A stretch of 64,000 nt of DNA, from contig NZ_FLYE01000012.1 of assembly GCF_900093605.1 (NCBI RefSeq), forward strand, positions 124,001 to 188,000, in the 5' to 3' direction. Origin of the DNA: Candidatus Terasakiella magnetica (GTDB lineage: Bacteria > Pseudomonadota > Alphaproteobacteria > Rhodospirillales > Terasakiellaceae). Below, one piece after another: positions 53,339 through 63,164 of the stretch; the first letter of the stretch is position 1, and every line of letters begins with the position of its first letter. The notes under the pieces were generated by a model. The model was not told the origin of the DNA. It worked only from the letters and a program-made list of their open reading frames with translations, and made no database searches. A program made the translations under genes and the position numbers.

Positions 53339-53893
53339 TTACTTCTTCACCAAAAGGCCAAATAGTTCATGCAGTTCCACCCCTGAGCTTTGCGCAACAT
53401 CGCGCAAAGACTGCTTAAGCTGAATATTTTCAACACCTGCGGCTTTAAATTTTGCCATCAAGGTTTCAGAACTCATCCCCACAACAGGTGCCAGCGCAGA
53501 AATGGGCGCGCTTTGTGAGATTTTCACATATTGTTTAAACGGGTTGCCGCCATTGGGATTAAAAACTGCACCCATGATAAAACCAAGGCTCACCAACATC
53601 ATAAGACCCAAGGCCAGCTTGGTGCGTGTTTTGGTGAGTAATTTACCCATCGCTTTAAGATGGCGCACGCCATGGAGAAGGGCGGCAAGCACAAAGCCCA
53701 TGCCGACCCATTCATGCAAGCCTTTCACCGCGCTTTCGCCCAGATGGAAAAACAGCATGACACCGCTGGTGCCCACCACCAATGAGGTCGCAATGGTCGC
53801 AACAGTGGCATAACGCTGTAAAAAAGACTGAGCTTTCGTGATATTTTGCGCCCTTGGTCCAAGGGCTGTTTGATCAACTGTGGTACTGGTCAT
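53339..53893 (-). CDS. DUF4405-like membrane protein
   Basis: Protein of 184 residues with three or four membrane helices (about 24-48, 55-80 and 95-118) followed by a soluble tail. Histidines in FFHLGESAVKGLHEWVG and LLHGVRHL sit at helix ends in positions that could bind heme, as in DUF4405 and cytochrome b561-like proteins. The ATG at 53893 has GGGGAG seven bases upstream; longer frames are rejected. Its function is unknown. Confidence 0.65.
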   Translation of the reverse strand: MTSTTVDQTALGPRAQNITKAQSFLQRYATVATIATSLVVGTSGVMLFFHLGESAVKGLHEWVGMGFVLAALLHGVRHLKAMGKLLTKTRTKLALGLMMLVSLGFIMGAVFNPNGGNPFKQYVKISQSAPISALAPVVGMSSETLMAKFKAAGVENIQLKQSLRDVAQSSGVELHELFGLLVKK

Positions 53894-53978
53894 AAAAAAT
53901 CTCCCCAAGAAGAGTGAACATTCAATTGGGGAGACTTTATAAGCAGACTGTAACAGCAAGATTGCTGTGATCTATCAT

Positions 53979-53999
53979 TTTGTAACACCTTGTTACAAA
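53979..53999. promoter_or_regulatory. Perfect inverted repeat upstream of the DUF4405 gene
   Basis: TTTGTAACA and TGTTACAAA flank a 3-base spacer, 86 bases before the DUF4405 gene start. No T-run follows on the minus strand, so a dimeric repressor or activator site is the likeliest reading. Confidence 0.5.
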
Positions 54000-54007
54000 G
54001 GTATCAT

Positions 54008-55003
54008 TTAGCTTTCCAGCGCAGCACCCGCGAGATCAGCCAGATCGGCTTCTGGGCGGGCACCGTAATGGCTGATGATTTCAGCTGAACAGACAGAACC
54101 CAAACGCGCACAGGTGCCCATATCGAAGTTTTGTGTATAGCCAAAGAGGAAACCCGCTGCATAAGCATCGCCCGCACCTGTGGTATCCACCACATGATCG
54201 ACTTTTTCCGCATCTACCACATGGATTTCATTGCCCGCAATCACGACTGAGCCTTTATCCCCACGTGTGAGGGCTGCAACAGAACATTTATCGCGCACAC
54301 ACTGAAGGGCCGCATCAAAGGTATCAACCTCATAAAGCGCCATAATTTCATCTTCATTGGCAAACAGGATATCAACATGATGTTCCACAAGGTCTTGGAA
54401 AGATTTGCGGTGACGATCCACACAAAACGCATCAGATAGGCTCAGTGAGACTTGACGATCTGCTTTATGAGCCGCCATAGAGGCTTTTAGAAAAGCTTCT
54501 TTGGCATGGTCTGGGTCCCAAAGATAGCCCTCAAGGTACGTTACCGCCCCGCGTGCGATATAATCCGGGTCAATATCATCTGGAGTGAGGTTTACACAGG
54601 CACCCAAGAAAGTATTCATGGTGCGTTGGGCATCATCTGTTACCAAGATCAGGCAACGCGCCGTGCTTGGCCCATCTGTTTCATGCTTGGATGAAAAATC
54701 AACGCCAGCGGCCTTGATATCATGATCAAAGATTTTGCCCAGACCATCATCTTTTACTTTACCGATAAAGGCACTTTTTGCGCCCAAGTTTGCCAAACAG
54801 GCAATGGTATTGGCCGCAGAGCCGCCAGAACATTCAACACCCGGGCCCATTTCGCCATAAAGGTGATCAGCTTGCGCAGCATCAATCAGCGCCATAGAGC
54901 CTTTTGTAAGGCCATGCTGGGTTAAAAATGCATCATCAGAATGACTCAACACATCCACAATCGCATTACCAATCCCGATAACGTCAAAATCTGTATCAGA
55001 CAT
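54008..55003 (-). CDS. PfkB-family kinase, adenosine kinase-like
   Basis: Sugar/nucleoside kinase of 331 residues. GGSAANTIACLANLG and GKVKDDGLGKIF are the substrate-binding PfkB signature 1 region. VDTTGAGDAYAAGFLFG is signature 2, with the catalytic aspartate and anion hole. ALTRGDKGS precedes it. The layout is that of alphaproteobacterial adenosine kinase-like proteins; ribokinase-type activity is possible. It is followed by an inverted repeat. Confidence 0.88.
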   Translation of the reverse strand: MSDTDFDVIGIGNAIVDVLSHSDDAFLTQHGLTKGSMALIDAAQADHLYGEMGPGVECSGGSAANTIACLANLGAKSAFIGKVKDDGLGKIFDHDIKAAGVDFSSKHETDGPSTARCLILVTDDAQRTMNTFLGACVNLTPDDIDPDYIARGAVTYLEGYLWDPDHAKEAFLKASMAAHKADRQVSLSLSDAFCVDRHRKSFQDLVEHHVDILFANEDEIMALYEVDTFDAALQCVRDKCSVAALTRGDKGSVVIAGNEIHVVDAEKVDHVVDTTGAGDAYAAGFLFGYTQNFDMGTCARLGSVCSAEIISHYGARPEADLADLAGAALES

Positions 55004-55175
55004 AGCGTGTCCTTTATCTTTAAAATCGTTGGAAAATTTGCCTCAGTATAGAGGCTTAATGCCAGACAACAAGCAGGAATTACCGCCTTTTTGAGTTGTA
55101 ACTCTGTCTCCATAGGTTATTCTAATCTTAATAAAATAATTAATAATCAATTGGGACGAGTGGAAACAGGTAACG

Positions 55176-57398
55176 TTGGTATTGGCGAACTCTATTAGAA
55201 ATCTATTATTGGCGTCATTTACTTTGGCTTTTGTCATTGCCATTGGCTGGTTTGGTGCGCAAAAAGCCGGAACTATTGAAGCAGAAAAGGTCAATAATGA
55301 CCTTAAAAAACAAGCCCTTTTCTATAAAGAATATTTGCTGAGCGAATTAGACCAGATTGATCTGGTCGGCAGCATTTTATCGCAAAACCCCATTTTAGTG
55401 AGTGCGCTTAAAACAAAGGCCTTACCAAAAGATATTTTACTGTCCAACAGCATCCTTAAAAAAACCAATGAAAAGATGAACACTTCTGCGGTTTATTTGA
55501 TGAATAAAAATGGCCTGACCGTTGCAGCCAGTAACTTTGACCAATCCAACAGTTTCATTGGCAAAAACTATTCTTTTCGCCCCTATTTTAAAGCGGCTGT
55601 GACAAAATCAACCGGGACATTTCTCGCCATTGGGGTGACCTCAAACAAGCTTGGCTTTTATATCTCTCATGCACTTTACAACCCCTCAGGGGAACTTATG
55701 GGCGTGCTTGTGATTAAGGTGGATTTAGATAATATTTCCACTTTTGCCCATAATATACAAAGTGACTTCCTCATCAGCGATCAACGCGGTGTGATTTTCC
55801 TCAGCTCAAACGAGACTTATCAATTAAAGTCACTGACCACTATTTCGGCCAAAGACCGCCTGTATATTTCGCGCACCCGCCAGTATCCCATCAATAAAAT
55901 CCAACCCCTTAACCACAAATCCTCTGATCAGTATTATGGACAGTACCAAGCCCATTCTATTAATCATGTGAACTATTTTGTCCAAAAAATAGATATTAAA
56001 GAATATGATTGGCAGATTTGGCTGCTTTCTGAACTCACACCTATTAAAAACCATGCATTAATTAATGGGTCTGCCCTTTCTTTTGTCACTTTAATTGCAT
56101 TATTGGCTTTTTATCTTTTATATCGCCGCAAAAAAGATACACAACGTTTCCAAACCATTGTGGATAACCTGCCAAGCGGCGTGACCCTTTTTGACAATAA
56201 CCGCAACCTTTTGCTCTGTAACGAGATGGTGAAAAAAATTTTGGAATTTCCAAATAGCCTCTTTAAAAACGGCATGCCAAAGCTTGATGAACTGGTCAAA
56301 TTTAATGCTGCGCGCGGTGAATATGGTGATAAAGACCCCGATGAAGTCCTTAATAAGCTGATTGAAAATACTCAAAAACGCATTGATCATGTGTTTGAGC
56401 GCACCCGCCCTGACGGCACCATCCTTGAAATACGTGGTGTTTGGGTCGAAGAAGGGCTCATCACCACCTATACTGATATTACTGAGCGCAAAAAAGCTGA
56501 AGCCGAAGCCAAAAGAACATCAGGATACCTGCGCGCCCTGTTACAAAACCTTGATTACGGCGTTACGGTGATTGATGAAAACCTAGATATCATCTTTTGG
56601 AATAATGCCTTTTTTGACCTGTTGGAATTTCCCGATAAATTCAAAAAGCCCGTCATGCAGTATGAGGATTTGATCCGCTATAATGCAGAGCGCGGCGAAT
56701 ATGGCCCAGGTGATCCTGAACAACATATCAAAATGCGCATTCAAGCCTCACTTAAGTTTGAACCCCATAAGTTTGAACGCACCCGCCCTGATGGCAAGAC
56801 CTTACAAGTCACGGGCAAACCGCTTCATATTGATGGGGAACCGTTTGGCTTTATCTCCACTTATGTGGATATTACCGAACATAAACGCATGGCCTCGCGT
56901 TTGCGCAAACTGGCAAATACCGATCCGCTCACCGAAATTAACAATCGACGCCATTTTACCACCTTGTTTGAGCGCGAAATTAAACGCTGCCAACGAAATG
57001 GCAATCCACTTTCCTTACTGTTGCTTGATCTGGACCATTTCAAAAACATCAATGACCGTTTTGGTCATTCTGTTGGCGATAAAGCGCTAAAAGCCTTTTC
57101 ACACTCCTGTCGCAAGCTCTTGCGCGATATTGATGTCATGGGCCGTCTGGGCGGAGAAGAGTTTTCTATTTTCCTACCGGAAACCAGCAGGGAAGGGGCC
57201 TTTGTTCTGGCTGAGCGCATCCGCAAGGCCGTTGAACAAATTGAGTTTAGTGATCATGGTGAGAAAATTGAACTCACCGTATCTATTGGCGTTGCCATGT
57301 TTGACAGTGTCATGGAAGACCGTATCGAAGATATCTTGCAACGCGCAGATAAAGCCCTTCATCGCGCCAAAAGAGAAGGCCGCAACAAGGTTTGTTGA
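55176..57398 (+). CDS. Diguanylate cyclase with dCache and two PAS domains
   Basis: Protein of 740 residues. Membrane helices at about 11-29 and 293-315 enclose a periplasmic dCache sensor. Two PAS domains follow (about 325-440 and 450-575), each ending in FERTRPDG and carrying a YGxxDP loop, so they are likely duplicates. The GGDEF domain (about 585-740) has DLDHFKNINDRFGH and GRLGGEEF, so is probably active, with an inhibitory-site RDID five residues before. The start is TTG with AGG upstream. Makes cyclic di-GMP. Confidence 0.9.
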   Translation: MVLANSIRNLLLASFTLAFVIAIGWFGAQKAGTIEAEKVNNDLKKQALFYKEYLLSELDQIDLVGSILSQNPILVSALKTKALPKDILLSNSILKKTNEKMNTSAVYLMNKNGLTVAASNFDQSNSFIGKNYSFRPYFKAAVTKSTGTFLAIGVTSNKLGFYISHALYNPSGELMGVLVIKVDLDNISTFAHNIQSDFLISDQRGVIFLSSNETYQLKSLTTISAKDRLYISRTRQYPINKIQPLNHKSSDQYYGQYQAHSINHVNYFVQKIDIKEYDWQIWLLSELTPIKNHALINGSALSFVTLIALLAFYLLYRRKKDTQRFQTIVDNLPSGVTLFDNNRNLLLCNEMVKKILEFPNSLFKNGMPKLDELVKFNAARGEYGDKDPDEVLNKLIENTQKRIDHVFERTRPDGTILEIRGVWVEEGLITTYTDITERKKAEAEAKRTSGYLRALLQNLDYGVTVIDENLDIIFWNNAFFDLLEFPDKFKKPVMQYEDLIRYNAERGEYGPGDPEQHIKMRIQASLKFEPHKFERTRPDGKTLQVTGKPLHIDGEPFGFISTYVDITEHKRMASRLRKLANTDPLTEINNRRHFTTLFEREIKRCQRNGNPLSLLLLDLDHFKNINDRFGHSVGDKALKAFSHSCRKLLRDIDVMGRLGGEEFSIFLPETSREGAFVLAERIRKAVEQIEFSDHGEKIELTVSIGVAMFDSVMEDRIEDILQRADKALHRAKREGRNKVC

Positions 57399-57404
57399 TC
57401 TTTT

Positions 57405-57878
57405 TTAAAGGTGCTTTGTTTGAATATCTTTTAACAGGCCTTCTGAGGCTTCTTCAACCAGATCAAGCACATAATCAAACCCTGCTGGCCCGCCAAAATA
57501 GGGGTCTGGTACTTCGACTTCAGGGCTGTCCGGGTCAAAAGATAAAAACATATGCAAACGCTCTTCATAACCAGACGGGCAAATTGTTTGCAGATCGGCA
57601 TAATTGTTATGGTCCATGGCTAAGACATAATCATAGTCCATAAAATCTTTTGATTTGGCCTGACGCCCACGTAAATCTGAAAGATCATACCCACGCGCTT
57701 CTGCCGCTTTCTGAGCACGGCTGTCAGGGGCTTTACCCACATGCCAATCCCCGGTTCCTGCGGAGTCGGTCACAATTTGGCTTTTTAGGCCTTTTTGGGA
57801 CACAAGCTCGCGAAACACTCCTTCAGCTGTTGGAGAGCGACAGATATTACCAAGGCATACAAATAAGACTTTAACCAC
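57405..57878 (-). CDS. Low-molecular-weight protein-tyrosine phosphatase
   Basis: Phosphatase of 157 residues. VCLGNICRSPTAEGVF (residues 7-22) is the CX5RS catalytic loop, and VPDPYFGGPAGFDYVLDLV provides the general acid aspartate in a DP motif. The start is GTG at 57878. LMW phosphatases often counter BY-kinases in exopolysaccharide synthesis, but no BY-kinase is in the window. Convergent with the diguanylate cyclase gene. Confidence 0.95.
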   Translation of the reverse strand: MVKVLFVCLGNICRSPTAEGVFRELVSQKGLKSQIVTDSAGTGDWHVGKAPDSRAQKAAEARGYDLSDLRGRQAKSKDFMDYDYVLAMDHNNYADLQTICPSGYEERLHMFLSFDPDSPEVEVPDPYFGGPAGFDYVLDLVEEASEGLLKDIQTKHL

Positions 57879-57941
57879 GTTGGACTTTTCCCTGTTGTCA
57901 TTTTCTCATACTATAGAAGTCAACGAGCCAAAGGGGCAACC

Positions 57942-58667
57942 ATGAATGTGAAGATTGATAAAGAAGGCACAATTGTCATTTTAACCGGAGCAGGCATTTC
58001 GCGTGAATCCGGTCTTGAGACATTTCGTTGTAAAGACGGCATCTGGTCCAAAGTTGACCTAGAAGATGTTGCCACCCCTGAAGCCTTTATGCGCAACCCC
58101 AAAATGGTGCAGGATTTTTATAATGCGCGACGCAGCCAATTGGTTGATGAAAAGCCCCAGCCCAATCCCGGCCATCTTGCCTTGGCAAAGCTAGAGCGCG
58201 ACTGGCCCGGTCGCGTCCTCATCGTCACACAAAATATTGATAATCTGCATGAGCTGGCAGGCTCTCAAAATATCATCCATATGCATGGTGAGCTGCTGAA
58301 AATTCGCTGTAATCACTGTGGGTCCATGCACCAATGGGAACAAGAGCTTCATATAGAAACCCCCTGCCCTGAGTGTGATCAATCAGGGGGATTGCGCCCC
58401 CATGTGGTCTGGTTTGGTGAAATCCCGCTTCAGATGGAAGAAATTTATGAAGCATTAGAGGATTGCGACCTCTTTATGTCCATCGGGACCTCCGGCAATG
58501 TCTATCCCGCCGCAGGTTTTGTCCAAGCTGTCACCCAGATGGGCGGCTGCCATACGGTTGAGCTTAATCTTGATCCCTCAAACGGGGCGACACAATTTGC
58601 CCAGACCCTCTATGGTCCCGCCAGTGAAGTGGTTCCGCGTTATGTGGATGAGTTGTTAAAAAGGTAA
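57942..58667 (+). CDS. cobB: NAD-dependent protein deacylase (sirtuin, CobB-like)
   Basis: Sirtuin of 241 residues that removes acyl groups from lysines using NAD. Motifs: TGAGISRESGLETFR, TQNIDNLHELAG, IHMHGEL with the catalytic histidine, CNHCGSM and CPECDQSGGL zinc cysteines, and VVWFGE. FYNARRSQL contains the Y-x-x-R pair found in desuccinylating class III enzymes, so it may prefer acidic acyl groups. The stop overlaps the start of the next gene by one base. Confidence 0.95.
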   Translation: MNVKIDKEGTIVILTGAGISRESGLETFRCKDGIWSKVDLEDVATPEAFMRNPKMVQDFYNARRSQLVDEKPQPNPGHLALAKLERDWPGRVLIVTQNIDNLHELAGSQNIIHMHGELLKIRCNHCGSMHQWEQELHIETPCPECDQSGGLRPHVVWFGEIPLQMEEIYEALEDCDLFMSIGTSGNVYPAAGFVQAVTQMGGCHTVELNLDPSNGATQFAQTLYGPASEVVPRYVDELLKR

Positions 58668-59239
58668 TGCAAAAACTCTTAGATAACATCCGTGCCTGCA
58701 CCTTATGTAAAGACCTGCCCCTTGGGCCAAGGCCGATTATTCGGGCGCAAAAATCAGCCAAAATCCTCATCATCGGGCAAGCCCCGGGCACCAAAGTCCA
58801 TGAAAGTGGCATCCCCTGGAATGATGCAAGTGGGGAGCGTTTGCGCGACTGGCTCCATCTGGATAAAGACATATTTTATGATGAGTCCCGCATCGCCATC
58901 ATGCCCATGGGCCTATGTTATCCCGGGCGCGTGGAAAAAGGCGGTGATCTCCCTCCACGGCCTGAATGCGCGCCGGCTTGGCATGATAAGGTCTTAAAAG
59001 AACTTGATAATATCAAGCTGACCTTATTGGTCGGCTCTTACGCGCAGAACCATTATCTTGGCAAAAGCAAAAAGAAAACCATGACAGAGACCGTGAAAAA
59101 CTGGTCAGACTATCTGGAAAAAGGCTATCTGCCCCTACCACACCCCAGTTGGCGCGTCACCAATCTGATTAAGAAAAACCCCTGGTTTGAGGCTGAGCTG
59201 GTGCCAAATTTACGCAAGATCGTGAAAGACTTGCTCTAA
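58667..59239 (+). CDS. Uracil-DNA glycosylase family protein
   Basis: Protein of 190 residues. RACTLCKDLPLGPRP at the N-terminus is followed by IGQAPGTKVHESGIPWNDAS, the family's active-site region, then LTLLVGSYAQNHYL and PLPHPSWR. The layout matches uracil-DNA glycosylase superfamily members found in proteobacteria; repair activity is inferred. It shares one base with the sirtuin stop (TAATG), so the two are translated together. Only one early cysteine pair is visible, so iron-sulfur binding is doubtful. Confidence 0.85.
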   Translation: MQKLLDNIRACTLCKDLPLGPRPIIRAQKSAKILIIGQAPGTKVHESGIPWNDASGERLRDWLHLDKDIFYDESRIAIMPMGLCYPGRVEKGGDLPPRPECAPAWHDKVLKELDNIKLTLLVGSYAQNHYLGKSKKKTMTETVKNWSDYLEKGYLPLPHPSWRVTNLIKKNPWFEAELVPNLRKIVKDLL

Positions 59240-59246
59240 AAACACC

Positions 59247-62027
59247 TTATCCGGCTTTTTTCTTACGCTTCTTGGGTTGATGATAATTCTCTTCAGTAAT
59301 GGTATCGAGCAATTTAGACTTGATCGAGTCCAGCTTGCTTTCCGTATTGACCTTCAGGCCAAAGACGTCTTTGACATAAAACACATCAACTGCGCGCTCC
59401 CCATAAGTCGAAATATGGCTGGAGTTAATTTGCAGGCCCAAATCAGACAAGGTACGCGTTACATCATATAAAAAGCCCAAACGATCACGCCCATTGACCT
59501 CAATTACCGTAAAGGCGTTAGAGACCTTATTATCAATCAACACACGCGGTGGCACGGTAAAGACATCGCGGCGCGATTTCAGGGTATTTGTCGTGACTTT
59601 TTCAAGCTCGTTTGCCGGATAAATCTCACCTTTTAAGGCCTTATCAATACGGTCTGCCAAACGTTTGATTTTTGTTTCAGAATCAAAGGCTTCCCCACTA
59701 TGGTCTTGGACTGAAAATGTATCCAACGCCATCCCGTTTGATAAAGTGGCGATCTTAGCATCTACAATTGAGCCATTGGTCAAGGCCATGGCCCCGGCAA
59801 TCACCGAAAACAGCCCCGGGTGATCGGCTGCATAAATGGAAATTTCTGAGACATTGTTAAAGGTGTCATGTTCCACATGGATATGGACCGCACCTTCTTC
59901 ATTAAGCGCGCGTTTAGTGAGCTCTGCATGGCGCACCTGCACCTCGGTTTCAAAGCTCAGCCAATAGCCCGCATTGCCCAAGGCCACATAATCGGCAATT
60001 TCATCCTGCGACCAGCCCTTAATAGTCTCAGAGAAAGCCTCTTGCTTATATTCCACACGGGCTTGAACACCGCCTGCCGCTGCCTCACCGCCAGTAAGAA
60101 CCTCCATAGCGCGTGCATAAAGTACGCGCAACAGGTTACCTTTCCAGCCATTCCACACATCTGGACCCACCGCGCGAATATCACATACGGTCAGGATCAA
60201 TAAAAGACGCAGACGTTCTGGGGATTGAATAATCGCGCAGAATTTCTTAATCAGGTTCGGATCTTCAAGATCACGCTTAAAGGCCACATGGGACATGGTT
60301 AAGTGATGTTTCACAAGCCAAGCCACCGTTTCGGTTTCTTCGATATTTAGGCCCAAACGCGGACAAAGTGTCATGGCAACTTCAGCGCCAAGCTCGCTAT
60401 GATCGCCCCCGCGTCCCTTGGCAATATCATGAAGCAAAACAGCCATATAAAGGGCGCGACGTGATAAGACTTCAGAAATTGCCCCACAGCTCACAGGTAG
60501 CTCTTCTTTAGTTTGGCCGGTTTCAATGTGGTTAAGCTCACCAATGGCCTTAATGGTATGCTCATCCACCGTATAGGTATGGTACATGTCATACTGCATC
60601 TGGGCGGTAACACGAGCAAAATCGGGGATAAACTGGCCCAAAAGCCCGACTTCCCCCATAAGGCGCAACACGCGCTGGGGTTTTTTCTCAGATGTCAGCA
60701 TATCCATAAACATCTGATTAACTTCAGGGTCTTTGCGCCATTTGCCTTTAATCAGTTTTAAGTTATTGCGGATTTGTTTCAACGCAAAGGGATGGATATC
60801 CAGATCATGATCTTGGGCAACCTGAAACAGCTTAAACATCAAAAGCGGGTTTTCAACAACCGCATCTTCTTTATCCAGCCTTAAACGACCGGAATCCACG
60901 CCAAAACCATCGACATTACGTTTAAAGAAATTGGTCAACATGGCAAAACGCTGTTGCTGCTTTTTATGCTGTTCATCCAGCACCGCACACAAGTTTCGCG
61001 TTAAATCCCCAACGGTTTTTGCCGTCAGGTAATAGTGTTTCATGAAACGCTCAACGCCGCGTGTATTACCACGGTCATGATAGCCCAATGTTTCAGCCAG
61101 CTGGCCTTGTACATCAAAGCTCAGGTTTTCTTGTGGGCGATTGGTGAGATAATGAAGCGCACACCGCACGGAAAAAAGGAAATTGACCGATTTTTTAAAG
61201 GCTTTGGCATCATCTTCTGTAATAACGTCATGATCAACCAGTTCGCGCCAGCGCTCAACCCCATAGATATATTTACCAATCCAGTAAAGGGTTTGAAGAT
61301 CGCGCAAACCGCCTTTACCTTCTTTTAGGTTGGGTTCCACCACATAGCGGGTATCGCCCATACGCTGGTGGCGCTCATCGCGCTCATCTAATTTCGCATC
61401 CACAAACTGGCGACCGGAACCTGCCACTACTTTTTCTTTAAAGCGGGTCTGGAAGTCTTCAAATAGCTCCTGATTGCCCCATAAATAGCGCCCATCAAGC
61501 AAAGCGGTCTGAATGGTTAAATCATCTTTCGCCATTTTGATACATTCATCAATATTGCGCGTGGAATGGCCCACCTTCAGCCCTAAATCCCACAATAAAT
61601 AGAGCATATATTCAACGGCTTGCTCTACTTTTGGCGTTTGTTTGTAAGGCAGCAAGAACAACAGATCGATATCAGATTGCGGTGCCATTTCTGAGCGCCC
61701 ATAGCCCCCAACAGCAGCCACACAAAATTGCTCAGCCTTTGTCGGTGTATGAATGGCATAGACATATTTGGTGGTAAAATCATAAAGAGTGCGCACGATC
61801 TGATCGATCAAAAAAGCATAATTATGAAACGTCACAATCCCATTGGCTTTTTTCGTCTCAAAACGGGTTTTGATCTCTGTTCGCCCCGACGCCAAAACCT
61901 CTTTAAAGAGCTTGAGCACATCTTTTTGCATTTTAGAAGAATAACCGGACCAACCCGCCATATCTTCCAATTCTGCCCAAAGGGCCTTGCGATCAATAAT
62001 GTCTTTTTGTTTTACGATTTTAACCAT
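59247..62027 (-). CDS. glnD: Bifunctional uridylyltransferase/uridylyl-removing enzyme GlnD
   Basis: Nitrogen sensor of 926 residues that uridylylates and deuridylylates PII proteins according to glutamine level. In order: nucleotidyltransferase with GGYGRSEMAPQSDIDLLFLL (about 107), a helical region, an HD domain with LLHDIAKGRGGDHSELG (about 535), and two C-terminal ACT domains (about 720-800 and 835-910) for glutamine sensing. Length is normal for alphaproteobacteria. Confidence 0.97.
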   Translation of the reverse strand: MVKIVKQKDIIDRKALWAELEDMAGWSGYSSKMQKDVLKLFKEVLASGRTEIKTRFETKKANGIVTFHNYAFLIDQIVRTLYDFTTKYVYAIHTPTKAEQFCVAAVGGYGRSEMAPQSDIDLLFLLPYKQTPKVEQAVEYMLYLLWDLGLKVGHSTRNIDECIKMAKDDLTIQTALLDGRYLWGNQELFEDFQTRFKEKVVAGSGRQFVDAKLDERDERHQRMGDTRYVVEPNLKEGKGGLRDLQTLYWIGKYIYGVERWRELVDHDVITEDDAKAFKKSVNFLFSVRCALHYLTNRPQENLSFDVQGQLAETLGYHDRGNTRGVERFMKHYYLTAKTVGDLTRNLCAVLDEQHKKQQQRFAMLTNFFKRNVDGFGVDSGRLRLDKEDAVVENPLLMFKLFQVAQDHDLDIHPFALKQIRNNLKLIKGKWRKDPEVNQMFMDMLTSEKKPQRVLRLMGEVGLLGQFIPDFARVTAQMQYDMYHTYTVDEHTIKAIGELNHIETGQTKEELPVSCGAISEVLSRRALYMAVLLHDIAKGRGGDHSELGAEVAMTLCPRLGLNIEETETVAWLVKHHLTMSHVAFKRDLEDPNLIKKFCAIIQSPERLRLLLILTVCDIRAVGPDVWNGWKGNLLRVLYARAMEVLTGGEAAAGGVQARVEYKQEAFSETIKGWSQDEIADYVALGNAGYWLSFETEVQVRHAELTKRALNEEGAVHIHVEHDTFNNVSEISIYAADHPGLFSVIAGAMALTNGSIVDAKIATLSNGMALDTFSVQDHSGEAFDSETKIKRLADRIDKALKGEIYPANELEKVTTNTLKSRRDVFTVPPRVLIDNKVSNAFTVIEVNGRDRLGFLYDVTRTLSDLGLQINSSHISTYGERAVDVFYVKDVFGLKVNTESKLDSIKSKLLDTITEENYHQPKKRKKKAG

Positions 62028-62045
62028 AGGTCTCGTTTCAATAAA

Positions 62046-63095
62046 TTACGGCGCAACATAGAAAAGACGCCCAAACCAACGCCAGCGCCCATCGCCCGCA
62101 GGCATGGTACAGTTTAATCTTGTGCGCCCAACAGGCAGGGGTTTTTCCATGCGCACTTCAACGCGGCGCTCCCACAAACGTTCCACACGTACTTTACCTT
62201 CATGGGCGGCAAAACAAGCCAGCGGATCAAGGCTGCCAACTTCTTCAGCCACGGTAAAGCCGATCATGGGTGGGTTGCGCTTGGCAATGGTCATATCTTT
62301 TGGCCCAAGCTCACTCACATGCAGGGATTTGGCTTTTGACACCATCTGAAAGCGTTTGATATCACCGTATTTTTCGTTCAGGGCAAAACGTGGCAGATAA
62401 TAAAGATCATCACCTGAGCCCACCGCCCCGCTATGCTGGCCAAAGGCGGCTTTCATGCCAAAACCACGCACCACAGACATGGCTTTTAAGCTGGCTTCCC
62501 CGTAAGGATAGGCAAAAATCTCGGGACGATAGCCGATTTTTTCATCAAAACGTTTCAAGGATCGCTGCATCTCATCACCAATGCGCGATTGAGAGGCCGC
62601 GGCCATATGCATATGGCTTGCGGTGTGAGCCCCAATATAAACCAGCGGATCAGCTGCCATCTCCTTAATCTGTTTCCAGTTTAAATGACGCGCATAACCA
62701 CGATCAATAGCATCAGTTGAAATGAAAATGGTAAAGGGAATGCCTGCTTCTTTAAATTTTGGATAGGCTTTCTCATAAATACTGGCATAGCCATCATCAA
62801 TGGTGATGCTGAGCGTTTTATCCGCTAAAGGCTGACCAAATTTAAGTTTTTCAACCAGTTCAGGCAAAGGCAACACCTCATACCCACCCGTTTTAATCTC
62901 ATTTATATGAGTTTCAAACTGTTCCATGGTGATATTGGTTGCCGGATAATCGCTTTCCCCAAAGCGGTGATACATGACCACACTTGCTGATGTTTTTGGT
63001 GTTTCTTGAGCATAAAGGGGAAAAGCCGACAAAACGGCAAGGCCAAACGCAGCAACTTTATTAAGTCGTTGCGCCCAAAATCGACTGGTATTCAT
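62046..63095 (-). CDS. Exported polysaccharide deacetylase family protein
   Basis: Protein of 349 residues with a signal peptide (about 1-29, ending YAQ). The NodB domain has ASVVMYHRFGE, TLSITIDDGYASIY with the metal aspartate pair, and IGAHTASHMHM with the HxxxH zinc site, so catalysis looks possible. The last 90 residues form an additional beta-rich region of unknown type. The domain is shared with PgaB-like and peptidoglycan deacetylases; the target glycan is unknown. It lies 18 bases upstream of glnD. Confidence 0.88.
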   Translation of the reverse strand: MNTSRFWAQRLNKVAAFGLAVLSAFPLYAQETPKTSASVVMYHRFGESDYPATNITMEQFETHINEIKTGGYEVLPLPELVEKLKFGQPLADKTLSITIDDGYASIYEKAYPKFKEAGIPFTIFISTDAIDRGYARHLNWKQIKEMAADPLVYIGAHTASHMHMAAASQSRIGDEMQRSLKRFDEKIGYRPEIFAYPYGEASLKAMSVVRGFGMKAAFGQHSGAVGSGDDLYYLPRFALNEKYGDIKRFQMVSKAKSLHVSELGPKDMTIAKRNPPMIGFTVAEEVGSLDPLACFAAHEGKVRVERLWERRVEVRMEKPLPVGRTRLNCTMPAGDGRWRWFGRLFYVAP

Positions 63096-63164
63096 TTATC
63101 TTTTTTCCGCAAGATCGATATCTAAACCCCTAATATCCCAATAACTTTGGGAAAGGGCAAGGGA

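Noticed and set aside
57398-57405. Terminator between the diguanylate cyclase and phosphatase genes
   Set aside because: Only six bases separate the convergent genes, and no hairpin with a T-run could be found around them.
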